From Amborella trichopoda (taxonomy: Eukaryota; Streptophyta; Magnoliopsida; Amborellales; Amborellaceae), in assembly GCF_000471905.2 (NCBI RefSeq), contig NW_006499973.1:3011702-3075701 (forward strand): 64,000 bases of DNA, given 5' to 3'. Shown here one piece after another: positions 8,969-20,806 of the stretch (positions are counted from its first letter, which is position 1; every line of letters begins with the position of its first letter). Under the pieces are notes generated by a model that saw nothing but the letters and a program-made list of their open reading frames with translations, had not been told where the DNA came from and did not search any database. A program made the translations under genes and the position numbers.

Positions 8969-11900
8969 CTCTCTGAGGTGCTTTTTCTGCGACTGGCTAA
9001 GGGTGGTGCCTCCGAGCTCTCTATTTAGAGAATCAAAGTCTGGGCACTGTCAAGGTGTACCTGCAAAAGAAATAGAAGAGAGGGGAGGAGAAGAAGGGTT
9101 AGAATGTTCCGGGTAGCTTTTAACGTCGTCACCTGAATAGGACGTCTGCAGGGGATATTTTAGGTCTTGCCTCGGCTTTGACCGTTGTGAGTTTCTTTTA
9201 GCATCATCACCCATATTGGCCGTCTTTTGAACTGTTGATGACCCAGGGACATCTGCCTGATTTGACAAAACAATAAGGCGAGCTGTGCCTGGGATGAAGT
9301 CTTGTAAGGTCAGCAGCGGAGGAAGGGGCCTGAGGAATTCTTCCTCGACGTGTGGCCGAGGGATGTGATTCCTTCGTCTAGCTAACCTAGGTGCTCGTCG
9401 CCTCCCTTTTTATTCCTGAGGGGGTGTTTGGATCGCCTTATTGAGCTGATGAGTAGCCCTAGTCTGGTGGACTGCCTCATGCTTTAGGGATTTGAGCCTA
9501 CTTCGCTCATGGTAGACTTCTCAAGGCTGAGAAGTCAAGGGCTCTGAAGGGTCCAGTGTATTCTCATAGGGGGCCTGTAGTGGGGCTTCCTCTTAAACAA
9601 GAGCATGGTTTGGAAGTGTTCCTGGAGGACGGCACAAACGATGTGGCCTTGCTGGACTTTCTTCACGATTATAGCCTCAAACCTAGAGCACTCTTTGAGT
9701 TAGTGGCCCCATAATTGGTGACATGGGCATCAGAGTTTTTTCGTGCCCAGGGAAAGGCGCTTAGGCTCTAACAGGCTCGGAAGTGACTAGACCCTGCTGG
9801 ATCATTTCTTCGAAGAGGGCTTGGAGAGGGTCTTGCTCAGTGTTTTCCTGGGCTTGTGTCGGAAGGTCTTCTTGCACAGGCAAAAGAGAGACTTGAGGGT
9901 GTCCTCCTAGGTTGCCTTGAACATCCTGGCATTGCTGCATCTTCTTTGCTAAGAGTTTGTGGAAGCCAGTGCATTCGTTGATGTTGTGGCCTCGTATCCG
10001 GTGGTATGCGCATCAGAGGTTCTCAATCCCTGGAGGCAGGAACTTAGGCTGCCTTGTCAGCTTGGGAGTGATGAGTCCTTCTTCGAGCATTATGGAGAAA
10101 AATGCATGGAGAATAGCGGGTGCCTCGTCACCCTCTTGGATTGTTACTATGTGAGAAGCCTCAGTTGCCCCGAACACTTTCTTTAACTCTTCGAGCTTTA
10201 TCTGGCCCTTGTTGATAAGGGCCTCGCTAGTGTCGTTGAGCTTATAGCAGTTGTGAGTGGGGTGGCCTACATTCCTTTGAAAGGTGTAGTACCTCTCATT
10301 TGTCTCCTGCCTAGTCGATTTAGTGGCGTCAACCTGCAGAAGCTGGATCATGTTCTATTCTAGCAACAGTCGAAGCAGTGCAAGAGTCCACTCCTTGTCG
10401 AAGGGGTAAACCTTATTTTGGAGCTAGATCCAGAAGTTGCTTTGCTTATAAATTTTAGGGGGTGAGACCCTATTATAGGACTGCTACTTGCCCTCGACCT
10501 GAGGCGTCTGTGCCTTGCAGAGGTCTAGAGTCTATGGGGCAGCTTTGTTGGTGTCAGTTATGGTGATAGCCGCACTGATCACCGCCATCTGCTGGTTTCC
10601 CCTGCTATTGGAACGAGAGTTTGAGCCGGAGGGATGCTAACGAGAGCTGCCATGGTGCTTGAACAATCCCTCAATACAAACTGCCTTAGAGATGAGCTTT
10701 GACATGGAGGGTCGATTGGAGGCCTCGACATGCAGGGCAATCTCGAGAAGCATATTCCGTATGCAGGTCTGAACCGCTTCCTTCTCAGTCATGGGAGTTT
10801 CATAACTCTCTCCATCAGGTGATGAACTTGTCAAATGGCTCACCAGAGTCTTGCATCAGAGTGAGGAGCTCGATGGTTTCCACGTTCTTTTGGACTTTGT
10901 AGAAGCTTTGGTAAAACAACTTCTCCATTTCTTTCCACGTGTGCACCCAGTTTGGAGGTAGCCGAGCATACCACTAAAAGGCTGGCCCTTCAATAGTCTC
11001 GACGAACTGACGGAGGAGGATTCATCCATTAGTTGCTGTCTCCTTTTAGGATGCTTAGAAGTGAGCATTATGTTGGTGAGGAGATGTAGTATCATTGAAT
11101 AGGGCGAGTTTCCCTTTTTGGTAGTTTGGGAGAAACAACACCTGGTCAATGTACGAAGGGTACGGCTCCTAGTAGAGTGGAGCCTCCTACATGCCTGGGA
11201 CCTTGTTCTTGAGACTGTGGGCCACCATAGCATCTATGTTGGTTTGGAAAACTCCATGAGAGACAAAACTATTCTGGGATACCAGTGGGGGAGTTTGCTT
11301 GGGAATCGTGTCCTCACCGATCGGGGAGTTGGTCTCATGGTGAGAAGAAGGGGACCTAGAGGCTTCTAGGCGATCCATATTTTCGAGGCTGGATTGCATC
11401 ATTACCGCGAACAGGTTCATTCGCCCTTCTTGAGCATCATTAGGCACGTTAATCACCATGACACTGATGGTTTCTACTGGGAGGTCAGAGCCAGGTGGAG
11501 CAGTGGATTACCAAGGTTGGCGAGTCGCATGAGCAAGTCAGTCTACTGGGGCTCAGCTTGCCCCGACTGTACTCGAGCCTTGTATGTCGATCTTGTGAGG
11601 ACCAGTTTCGACGGTCTTGGGACCGTGGCTTCTAGGCAATGATGACCGAGTAATATTCATGAACCTGCTCAGGTTCTAGAGTTTGGAGAGGGAAAAAGGG
11701 ATTATGAGGCAAGAGGTCGTCAGGGGTGGTCGCCTCAACTGCCTTGGAGGCTTCCCTAGTCAGGATCAGCAGGCCTCTCTTTTGCTTAATCCTAAGGCTA
11801 TTGTGGACTTCCCTCTAGAATAAAGTCTGGGCTTTAGATTACCTTGATTTTCTTGAGCATGTCAGGGTTGCGTCTTAGCTGGACGAGGGAGTGGGCCCCA

Positions 11901-12830
11901 TGGATAGAGGGCAACTTGGGTTTTTTCCTTGGTGGCTGAAGGCCTCTGTCTGACATCAGGTCATTGCTTGGAATTTATTTGTGGGGCCCGGGTGCACGGC
12001 TAACCTGAGGCTGGCTCAAGATGGTACTCTTAGGGAAGACCTTTGAGTACTAGGGCTTGAGGTGCTTGCCTGGTGTCGGAAGAGCGACAGAGGGAGGAGC
12101 TGGTTCATGACTCCGCCTAAGTTGAGGTTGGGGAGGAACCTACAAAAACGGTGTGTGTGCACCTTTAGGGTTAACTGTCCGGGTGACTTGGGGGTCAGCT
12201 CGGGCTCGGTGAACGGGTTCGACCTGAGGAGGCCGAGACTGTGAGATTATGTCTGTGAGGGATCGGGTAATAGCCTATCTCTCACATGGTGAAGCTGTGC
12301 ATGTCGGGAGGGAGGACGAAGTGGTCGAACCTTCTATGCTTGAGGTGGCATAGAGCTAGCGCTGCCTCGAGCTATGGGAAGCAAGTGTATGACATGTGCA
12401 GGGTTCGGCCCGAGAAGGCTTAATCCTAAACATGAGCTTGAGGCAGCACAGAAGTTGCCCCGAGGTGTGGCTTGAGTGGTTGGACCACGAGCCTGTAAGC
12501 ATGTATGAGAGGTGGAGGTCGTAGGTCTCCGCCTCAGTGTGCCGAGCCTCTAGGTATAGAGGTTCGGAGTGGTGAAGGAGTATGGGGGGTTGCCTTACGG
12601 TGAACCTCAGGAGCGACGACAAGTTGCTTGCCTCTCACGAAAGTGGTTCGGGTAGCCTTCCAGCATACCTCAGCAATATGACCAGCAAGGGACTTGCCAG
12701 TAGCAGGGTGTGTGCTGTGTGCGATGGTAGAAGTGCCTCGATACAAGAGGCCTTGGTGGAGGAGCCACCAGGATGAGGAAGCGGGGAGTCAGGGACCTTT
12801 AAGTCCCCTCTCGCACCAACCTAGGAAAGA
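8870..12830 (-). pseudogene. Element C gag
   Basis: Gag is the structural protein that packages element RNA. The N-terminal block (ATGKSLAGHIAEV, about 12690) matches F. The capsid region lies around 10640-11000. The C-terminal part has a damaged first zinc knuckle (10290, NVGHPTHNC), a second of form C-x2-H-x4-H-x4-C (CAYHRIRGHNINEC, about 10000) and a third in another frame near 9700 (CPCHQLWGH, stop, LKEC). Acidic repeats containing GDDVK follow at 9050-9268. Stops and frameshifts occur throughout. I place the start near 12830 by similarity to the F gag. Confidence 0.75.
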
Positions 12831-13041
12831 ACTTGAGAGCCGAATCATGAGTCCTGACTTAGAAGGAGAGTAGGGAAGGAAGCTTGAGCAGTTCACTTCC
12901 CTGGGACAGTCGTGAGTGCAAGGATAAGAAAGTCCCCGACTCGGTTCAACGGGTTGAACTACCCAGATGCCATAGAAAGTAATGCAGAAAGTAAAAGAAG
13001 ATACTGGTCAAACAAGAGCAAACCAACTAAGGGGTAATAAG

Positions 13042-13060
13042 TCCCCAGTGGAGTCGCTAA
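13042..13060 (-). other. Primer-binding site of element C
   Basis: The minus strand reads TTAGCGACTCCACTGGGGA directly inside the L1 LTR. F has TTGGCGACACTATTGGGGA and G has TTGGTGACTCCACTGGTCG at the same place. The shared form is TTGGCGACTCCACTGGGGA. I cannot assign the tRNA with certainty from memory. Confidence 0.7.
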
Positions 13061-13062
13061 AC

Positions 13063-15810
13063 TGGTTAGGTGCTTCAATCTCGCCTCCTCGGACCTAGGT
13101 GATCGGGTGACACTGCCTCAGGTTCCAAAGACCCGGGACCTGAGATCGCTCTCTCGGGAACCTTGTTTAGGAACAAGGGCAGGAATCCAACTAGTGAGAG
13201 AGGAATTTTCGTTGTGAGTTGGGGACCAACCACCTGGGTCCATGACTTACTCAGGTTGACTCGTGTCAGCGCTCTCTTATATCATGTCGGAAAGGCCCCC
13301 AGCTGCTTTAGCTGGTTCGGAATCACCTCCCTTGACCTGCAATCTTCTTTTTTTCTGCACAACACTACTATGGTTAGTTTGCAAGACAAGTGGGTCAAAG
13401 GGAACCACCCTTGTCTTAAGGCATTGTACGTTCATATGAGGGAGTGATGAAATGGAAAGCTCAAATAAGGATAGAAAGAGAAGAGAACTTGATGAAGGGG
13501 CAAGACTAGCACGACAGGTGGAAAATTACCAACTCGGAGTGGTAGCAAGACGGGCATGGTTCTCAGGACCAGCATGGCAGGCAAAACTACTCGAAACCAG
13601 GGTCGATATGGCAGTGCTAAGTCAAGTCTACCCTCAGTCAAGTGAGAAGAGAAAAGAACAAAGAGAGGAAAAGGGAATGAAAAGAAAGAGAACGAGACGG
13701 CGGAGGAAGGAAGAATCCAGACATCAATGGGAATCGCCGTTGGCATCATGAGAAGACACCACGTCCCTTGCAGATGGCAATGGCTTCTGCTGAGGCTTGC
13801 GGCGATAGCCATGAGCCACACAGTGCTAGACGTCGACCATGAGAGAAGCCCTTAGAAGGCAATGAGCATCGCCGTTGGAAACGCGAGGAGGCAACATGTC
13901 CCTTACGAATGGCGATAGATCCTGACAAGGCGCACAATGATAACTTCTCATAATTCATGTTACGATTACCTCTCGTGGAGCGCACGACGACGGGTGCAGA
14001 GAGGCACGGAAGGAGCCTACAATGGATATTACCATGACCCTTTGCTGACAACGATGGGCATCGCTGCTTGCAATAGTCACGTGATAGGGTAAAGCCCCCA
14101 CGAACATCAATAAGCTTCGCAACCCGCGTTCCTCGCTGAGATGCTGAGGATACGTCTGCGGATGGTGATGAGCAACGTCGTCTGCGGGCCTTACTAGGGA
14201 GATAGAACAGAAGGAGAAAGAAGTTCATGCATGGCTCTGCCATCACCATGCACGACCTGTGAGACTATCAGAGAGGCATGCACGACACTGCCACTAACGT
14301 GCATGGCCTCTGAGAGAAGCTCAAACGAGGAAGAGGAAGAAGAGAGAGAAAAAAAGAAAAAGAAGAGAGAGAAGATCTACCTTGAGCCTATGGGTACCGA
14401 TCCAAAAGTTTTGCTCACCTTACTCTCTCTCTCCAAACATGACCCAACAATGAGAAGAAAGAGAAACTTTATTCAGTAAAAGCTCTATCTTTTGCAAAGG
14501 TTTGAGTCATCTTTTACGTACAATGGTAGTACGTGGTATATATAGAATTTGCCCCAAACATGGGTGGATGATCAAAGTAACCCTAATTGCTGGAAATTAA
14601 GATTAAATTGAAGTAAAAGAAATTACAAAATAGGGTGTAAAATGATAGATTTTCCCCTTCCAAACAATCTTTTGAATTCCAAAATAGTCCCTATGCTGTC
14701 CTATAACGTGCATGCGTTTTCATTGATGATCAGGGGTCGTTCTAATGCCCAGTTGATCAAAACATGATTGTTTTCATGTAAAGCTCAGCATGGCGATTCA
14801 TTGGATACCAATTTCGAGCGATGGCACGATCTTGTGACTTGAAATTTGAATGGATCTTGAAACTTCGGATCGATAGTGTGCTCGTTCTTTGATGTTTTTC
14901 TGTGATTTCTTCACTGTATCAAATTGAACATGCCGTTACAATTGCGAAACAACAAACGTAGCTCGATTATGTGCCCAAACAAAGGTTTTGTAACTTTAAA
15001 TTTTTTACCAGAATTTGGAATTTTGGCGATGAAATTTACAGTCGCTTCGTCGACTTCGTGTATGAAATTCAACCGTTCATCATGTACGTGGTTCGGGCTG
15101 GAGATAGCCCGAGACCTTACGCACGCGATGGAATTGGTCTCCCACCGATCGAGCTCTTGAGTGGAGTGATTTGGCCTCTCGAATGAGGAATGACACTGTT
15201 GAATTTCCTGCACTTTCTTCACGGATCAATAACTTCTCTCCAGCTTTTCTTCGCGCTTAGGTATCGTCGCGAGGAGTGCCACATATTGAAACGCTCTTCT
15301 TAATGAGACGAACATGCTCACCAAATTTGAGCGTGCTCTGACTTGAGAGGGGTGAGATATGAATGTCAAAATTTACTATTTGTGACTGTCCCTTTAATGG
15401 GGTTGAGTTGCAAGGTGGCCGCACGGGAATAGTATGCGGCTCCCCCTGTTTTACTCTTTCATTTATAACTTCTTCCTAGAGTGTCTGTTCAAGATGAAAT
15501 TTGACCCTTGGGGGTTTTTAACCGTTTTGGATCCAATGGTGGAGATCCCACAACAAATTGATACATCGAAAATGTAGCTCTAGTTATAGGAGTCTGTTTC
15601 AGGGTGCTAGAGGCAGATTCTACAGGAACCGTTTCAAAGTCTGCACTACCTTAGACATGTGGGAATGTGACAAGACTTGGCAGGAGATTTTTGAGAGACC
15701 TCATGAAGATCTTGGCTAGCTTTGGGGCTATTCTGAGACTATCGGGATTTCAACTGTTTGCTAGGCTTTTAGAGCGGGGGCCTCATGATGATGAAAAATA
15801 TCTTCCAACA
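13063..15810 (-). repeat. Element C 5' LTR (family L1), 2.75 kb
   Basis: On the minus strand the LTR begins TGTTGGAAGATATTTTTCA at 15810 and ends GCACCTAACCA-like sequence at 13063, followed by the primer-binding site. The outer 1.3 kb aligns with the LTRs of F and G and the lone LTR. The part from about 13440 to 14360 is private to this copy. It holds a 135-bp duplication (ATCGCCGTTGG beginning near 13733 and 13868) and a purine-rich run. Open frames of 94-167 codons here are on both strands and match nothing in the other LTRs. Confidence 0.85.
14537..14544 (-). promoter_or_regulatory. TATA box of the element C LTR
   Basis: The minus strand reads TTCTATATATACC. G has TATATAA (34325), the 3' LTR of G TATATATAAG (49851) and F TATATAA (62783) at the matching place. 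Conservation of the box in four LTRs supports it as the L1 core promoter. Confidence 0.7.
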
Positions 15811-16072
15811 TCGGTCCCAAGGGCAGGACTTTAAGCCAGCCTTATGATAGTCGCGGGGGTGTGACTCTAAGGCTACCTCCGAAAAACACAACCACACACC
15901 GACGAGAGCCCACGGCCTCCCGAGAAAGCCCTCAAGCACTTTCCCTGTAAGCGTCTGAATTCTCGTCGTTACTACCCCTTCCCCAAAGAAGGTCAAGGCG
16001 AAATTCAAGACAAACGGCACAAGAAGAAGAAACCCTAAACACATTAAAAAAAATAATAACAAAACTTGTAGT

Positions 16073-16078
16073 TTTATT
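16073..16078 (-). terminator. Candidate poly(A) signal of the antisense gene in D
   Basis: AATAAA on the minus strand, about 110 bases beyond the stop of the antisense coiled-coil frame (16189-16191). The antisense gene of F has AATAAA in the equivalent position. Confidence 0.4.
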
Positions 16079-16188
16079 TATATCCGAAGGGGGTTACAAA
16101 ACTTGAACAAGCCGCCGACCCTACACAAAAAAACGAAGGGGGTAAATGGAGACAAAGAAAGGTGAGAGGCAGTGAGGATGAGAGGATA

Positions 16189-17277
16189 TTAAAAACTATC
16201 GTGCGCATCATACATCCTCTCCCTCGAAGCTAGTGTGTCATCTAGCACTGCCTATCTTTGTGCCTCAAAAAGCAAGACACTCCTTGCAATCCTCTGAAAC
16301 GTGTCAAGACGCCTCTCTATTTCGGACCTCATGTGTCTCAATCGTTGCGATATCTAGGTCATTGCTTCCCTATTTTGCTGACGCCGAGCTGCTAAGTTAG
16401 CATCGCGGGCCCTTAGAAATGAGATCTCACTCCTTATCATCGCTATCTGACTAGAGTAGCCAACTTCTTCTTCTAGGGAGTGAGCATTGACAACGAAGAG
16501 ACATTCTCTCATCTTCCTTGCATGATCGTAAGGAAGTGTGCTTTCTCACCAATTTTCTGGCAAGGAGGCGATGCGCACGTCCAAGGCCTGCGACATAGCA
16601 GTCCCATCTAGAATAGTGGCGGACACCTAGTCCACGAGGTCCTCTAACAGCTGTCTCAGCTAGGCCAAAGTTTCTGCTTTAGGGTGCGTGGCCTCAAGAC
16701 TCGTCACACAGACCTTAAAAGACTCAATCCCTCTCTTCAAGTTAGAAAGGGTACACTCTCTCATCCCTTGAAGGCCTGCTCGGATCATGCACCTCGCGAT
16801 TAACTCCCCAAGATCGGGAACTGATGAATCCAGGGCCGGAACGCTAGTAGAAACGTGAGGCTGAGAGTCAAATGAGGCTTCCCTACTTACGGGGATCGGA
16901 ATCGTGGGACGGGAAACATAACGCTCAAATGAAGACACCCTTGCATATTCCCCCAGCGCAAGCTCCCCAAAGCCAAACAGCACCAACAACACCAGAAGAA
17001 GGGCCTCTGAGCCTGACCCCATCCTCTGTAGCGAGCCGAGGACGGCAAGAATAGGTGCCCCCATGTCCGCTGCGAGTCCTCCTCCCTCACCCCTAACATC
17101 GATCAACGGTGACATAGCGAAAGAAGAGACTGAAATAGGAGGGGCCTCAAATTTTATGTGTTTGGCTCCTAAAAAAATAAAAAAAAAGGAAGGAAAATGG
17201 GGTCTTGCAAAAATCAGCAATGACGCATTCCCCAAGGTTGGGATGATAACCTGCAAGGGCATCCCAACCATCATCAC
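16189..17277 (-). pseudogene. Antisense extra gene of D, C-terminal part (coiled coil)
   Basis: A 205-codon frame (16660-17277) continues, after in-frame stops, to 16189. It contains LIARCMIRAGLQGMRE, which resembles MIASMLQAGLRGLRE in the antisense gene of F (about 54358-54402). Both continue into a long Glu/Arg/Leu-rich stretch likely to form a coiled coil. The PMD core seen in F was not found upstream; only the tail survives. The gene runs opposite to the element, as in F. Function is unknown. Extra ORFs, some with PMD, are known from plant Ty3/Gypsy elements of the Tat lineage. Confidence 0.6.
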
Positions 17278-17954
17278 ACAGTAAGTAGCAATCGCACCGT
17301 GGGCAGAACGAGCATTCCATCAGCCATTCCTTATCCCTACCATCAGTAGAGATAAGGACTGCACCGGCCCATGAGTAAAGGAGAGCAGCACATGGTGACA
17401 CAAAATAAGGAAGAAGAATTCAGCACAAAAAGGGGATTTCATTTCATGAGTAAAAAGGATTACATGTTTATTACAATGCACTTTGTGACACAAATGCGTG
17501 TACATCCATTTTGAAGTGGATCCCCTCCCGCGGTGGTGGTACCTTCAAGAGGTGGCATCCATCCTCGAAAGCAAGACTTGAAAACATGGGGAGTGTACCC
17601 TCCTTCAACGCATCCTCCGATGAGGATGACATGCCCCCAGCGCCTCATACATGGCCGCGAGCCTCATGCCTTGGGTCCCGCACAAACAGAGGAGCTCCAG
17701 AGCAACAAGCTCGCCCTCTGTCACGGGTCCACCGTCACCTCCACACGGGAAAATGTCTTCACAAGGATGCCTAATGCCCATGCGCACCCCAAAGATCGGT
17801 GTCATGCAGTTAGCCCCAATACTAGGCATTGCTCACAGGCCAAGCTCTTCAAAGAAAACGAAGTCTCCGTGTTGCCTCCACACAAAGGAGCGTCCAAAAA
17901 GGGAACTTCGTCACAAAGGGGAAAAGCTACCCTCATGCTCTTCTACTTGGCCCC

Positions 17955-17962
17955 TTTTAAAA
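17955..17962 (-). promoter_or_regulatory. TATA-like box upstream of the antisense gene of D
   Basis: The minus strand reads GCCTTTTAAAAGGGGCC. In F the antisense promoter candidate reads CTATATAAAGGGG. The shared AAAGGGG and the similar place suggest the same role, but the core here is TTTTAAAA, so this is weak. Confidence 0.3.
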
Positions 17963-18289
17963 GGCCTAGGCTCATCAAAGCTTGCTGCTTCCAGGGCACC
18001 CTAACCCAAGTTGGTTGGCCACGTGTCACCACAATGGCGCCTTGTTGAACGCGACATTTAAACCTTCTCATGCCTCACCCACTAGGCATTGTCCACAAAG
18101 CGTCACGGTCAAATCTCGCGCCGCCATACTACCAGCCTGGCGATATCAACAGATCACTCAAGCGGATCTTACGCTAAGGCCCTGCCGCCACATGGCGTTC
18201 TCCATCTGACCTCACCCAGCATGCTGGCCCCTCATCAGCTGATTGCCGCCTCTACAAACTTCGGCCCCTCGAGGCATGTCACTGCTTTA

Positions 18290-18720
18290 TCCCCCTTTCG
18301 GGGAACATCATCATTGCACCACCCCCAGCGGCTGTCGTCTTCATTCTGCCACCCCCCCCCTCCCCCTCTTGCGTGTGCTCTCTTCACCACCCCCCCATAG
18401 GTGTCGTCTTCATTCCACCGCCTGCGGGTGCTCTATTCACCACCCCCTGCGGGTGTCGTCTTCATTCCACCCCCCCGTGGGTACTTTCTTCATAACCCCC
18501 CGTGGGTGTTGTCTTCATTTCACCCCCCCCCCCCGACGGGTGCTCTCTTCACCACCCTCCCCAGGTGCCATCTTCATTGCCCCTCCGCGACTGTCTTCTT
18601 CATTCCACACACCCCGCGAGTGCCTCTTTACCCCTCGTGGGCTCCTTCATCATCGCACCTCCCCGCGTGTACTTCCAACATCCCACCACCACGGGCATTA
18701 TGTAACACCTCCCGCGGACA
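18290..18720. repeat. Tandem array of about 60-bp dimers, C-rich
   Basis: Alternating half-units of about 30 bp (GTCGTCTTCATTCCACC and GGTGCTCTCTTCACCACC types) separated by C runs repeat about seven times. Long Pro/His/Ser-rich frames on the plus strand are read-throughs of the repeat, not proteins. Confidence 0.8.
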
Positions 18721-19339
18721 CCTCCATCATCAACCCCGCATGGACACAAACCGCCTGGATCACCATAAAGCTACTCTTCGAGGCAACGCCCCAAAAGGTG
18801 AAAAGACACCCCATCTTGGTCCCCCAGCGGCTACAATCAACCCAGGGAAGGGCCACACTCTCAAGACTCTCAAAACTCCTCCGTCAAGGTTCACTATGTT
18901 GGTGAACTCTTTCTCCCCCACAAAAAAAAAGAGAAACCAAGCGGGATGGCAATCATCGTGAGTAAAAGAAAAGGAGCTTCAGGCAGACAGCCCCCAAAAA
19001 AAGGGGCTATGGTAAAATCGCCAAAAGAAAAACACAGGGGCATGGTGAAAAATCGCAAAGGGCACCATGAATAAAAAATGATAGACGTACATGGCTACGA
19101 TGCCATGAGTAAAAGAGTTCTGAAAAAAAAAAAACATCCGGGCTTGACAAAAACCCGCAAAGGGTGTCATGAGTAAAAGTGGAAACTGAGGGGTGGACAT
19201 GACCTCAAAGTCACGAGTAAAAGCACGGCGATAACGATATGGTGAAAACCACCCTGCTGACACCATATCCCCTCGGTCTCAGTGAAAACCTGCAATGGGC
19301 GCCTGAACTGAACCTCTTATTATCAGCCTTCGGGGCAAA

Positions 19340-19870
19340 CCTCATCATTCCTGCCCCTGTGCCTTCCAAGAAAACACTCTCTAGCCCCAGTGCCTTCTAA
19401 AAAAAAAAAAACTCCGGCCCCAGTCCCTTCCTTCCAAAAAAAAAAAAAAAACTCCGGCCCCTGTGCCTCCCAGAAAACTCAGGCCCCAATGCCTTCAAAA
19501 AACATTTCGGCCCCTGTTCTTCGAAAAAAACTCTGGCCCTAGTGCCTTCCAAAAAAATTCCGACGCCAATGCCTCCCAAAAAACTTCAGCCCCATTGCCT
19601 TCCTTCCAAAAAAAAAAAACCTCTGAACGCTGTGCCTTTCAAAAAAAACCTCTCCGACCCCAGTGCCTTAAAAAAAAAAACTCTCCAAACCTAGTGCCTT
19701 TCAAAACAAACTCTGGTCACTGTGCCTTCAAAACAAAACAAAAAAATTCTTCAGCCCTAGTGCCATCCATAAAAAAATTTCGACCCTAGTTCTTTCCAAA
19801 AACAATTATGTCCCATGTGCCTTCCAAATAAAAACTCCAGCCCTAGTGCCTCCAAAAATGTTTTGGCCCC
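19340..19870. repeat. Tandem array of about 30-40 bp with A runs
   Basis: About 14 degenerate units of the form CCAGTGCCTTCC followed by 6-14 A and CTCCGGCCC. Unit length varies with the A run. Frames through it are shadows of the repeat. Confidence 0.85.
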
Positions 19871-19889
19871 ACTACTGCCCTTTTTTTTG

Positions 19890-20170
19890 TCCCGGGCCTT
19901 AGTGTCGCCTTCCTATTTTCGGCACTAGAGCCTCTCCAATGCCACCCTTCTAACCTGAGCCTTAGTGCTGCCTTCCTATTTTCAACATCGCAACCTTAGT
20001 GCTCCGGTGCCACCCTTTTATCTTGGGCCTTGGTGCCGCCTTCCAATTTTCGGCACCGGAGCCTTAGTGCTCTGATCCCACCCCTTTATCTTGGGCCTTA
20101 GTGCCGCCTTCCTATTTTTGGCACTGGAGCCTTAATGCTCCAGTGTCACCCTTTTATCTCGGGCCATAGT
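19890..20170. repeat. Tandem array of about 67 bp with internal palindromes
   Basis: Four units: GCCTT(A/G)GTG anchors start at 19896, 19959, 20027 and 20095. Each carries a GGCACTGGAGC ... GCTCCAGTGCC inverted repeat; the last unit keeps 10 of 11 pairs around a six-base loop. Confidence 0.8.
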
Positions 20171-20229
20171 GGCCCCACAATAAAAAAAAATTTCCTCTCG
20201 TCCTCTTCTCTTCCATCAAACTCAAGCAT

Positions 20230-20757
20230 CCAGGGTGAAGTCCCCTAAAATGGGATTGCCTCGAAGGCTAGCCTTCTTTCTTGTCTGGGTAATTCAGGAG
20301 ACCCCTAATTGGACTTGTAGGACTTTAGCCAAGAGGTACCTTGTTTTCTCTTGGAGTTTCCTTTTGGATAAGGATAAAGCTCACAAGAAGGGCCCCCACC
20401 AACTGGAACGTCAGGACCTCCCCGGTCAGAATGGGATAAAGCTCATAAGAAGGGCCCCACTGGCAGAAAAACCGGGAGTCTGCAATGAGAAGTTGTAAGC
20501 CCCCTAATGGCAGAATATCAACGTGATATCTCAAACAGGAAAATGGATTCTGGCGGAACCCAGAGAAAGCCTCTCAACAAGGCACCAGACCACTGGAAAC
20601 CACTTTGGTCGCCCCCCTGTCAAGGGAAAATCTCATTAAGGTCTACCCCTCGAGGATTACGTTGTTCTAATGATCAAGAAAAAAAATTTGATCGAGAGAC
20701 AATAAACACGTCTTGCCAAGGATTCGTCAGGGGAGCTACGATGTTAAATTTTTTTGA
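20230..20757 (-). pseudogene. Possible antisense ORF remnant next to the D 3' LTR
   Basis: The minus strand has a 69-codon frame (20325-20534) and short frames around it. The place matches the antisense ORF next to the 3' LTR in G (48166-48540) and its counterpart in F. Sequence similarity is clear only at the stem-loop end, so the assignment rests mainly on position. Confidence 0.3.
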
Positions 20758-20792
20758 ATGTTGCACTTCTCGCTTTTCTCGAAGTGCAACAT
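20758..20792. other. Perfect 12-bp stem-loop just before the D 3' LTR
   Basis: ATGTTGCACTTC (20758-20769) pairs exactly with GAAGTGCAACAT (20781-20792) around an 11-base loop. G (about 48495-48527) and F (about 29455-29490, opposite strand) keep the arm nearest the LTR (GAAG.ACAACAT form) at the same distance, with a decayed partner arm. Confidence 0.8.
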
Positions 20793-20806
20793 CTAATGGG
20801 GCAAGA
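20793..20806 (+). other. Short purine-rich tract before the D 3' LTR
   Basis: CTAATGGGGCAAGA ends directly at TGTATTAC. G has GACAGGGCAAGC and F has GGTGGGGCACAC at the same place before their LTR starts. It is the only candidate polypurine tract for plus-strand priming in this family, and it is unusually short and interrupted by C. Confidence 0.5.

Larger units (their letters stand above)
4214..15810 (-). mobile_element. Element C: Tat-lineage retrotransposon, protease-less, 3' LTR lost
   Basis: Read on the minus strand the order is L1 5' LTR (15810 to 13063), primer-binding site, gag (about 12830 to 8870), RT, RNase H, aRNH, integrase (stop at 5343), then about 1.1 kb of 3' region to 4214. 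No protease motif (Asp-Gly/Ser-Gly-Ser followed by the RPW.H stretch) was found between gag and RT, the place where element F has it. The 3' LTR is absent. Its right flank is the interior of element D, so C probably inserted into D. Confidence 0.8.

Noticed and set aside
13746..14249. A 167-codon minus-strand frame
   Set aside because: It lies in the private part of the C LTR over a 135-bp duplication, with no motif and no match in other L1 LTRs.
17533..18048. A 171-codon plus-strand frame in D
   Set aside because: No recognisable domain, overlapped by frames on the other strand, next to a repeat array. It may be spurious.
18243..18961. Overlapping plus-strand frames of 186-220 codons rich in Pro, His and Ser
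   Set aside because: They are read-throughs of the C-rich tandem array, open in more than one frame, with no domain.
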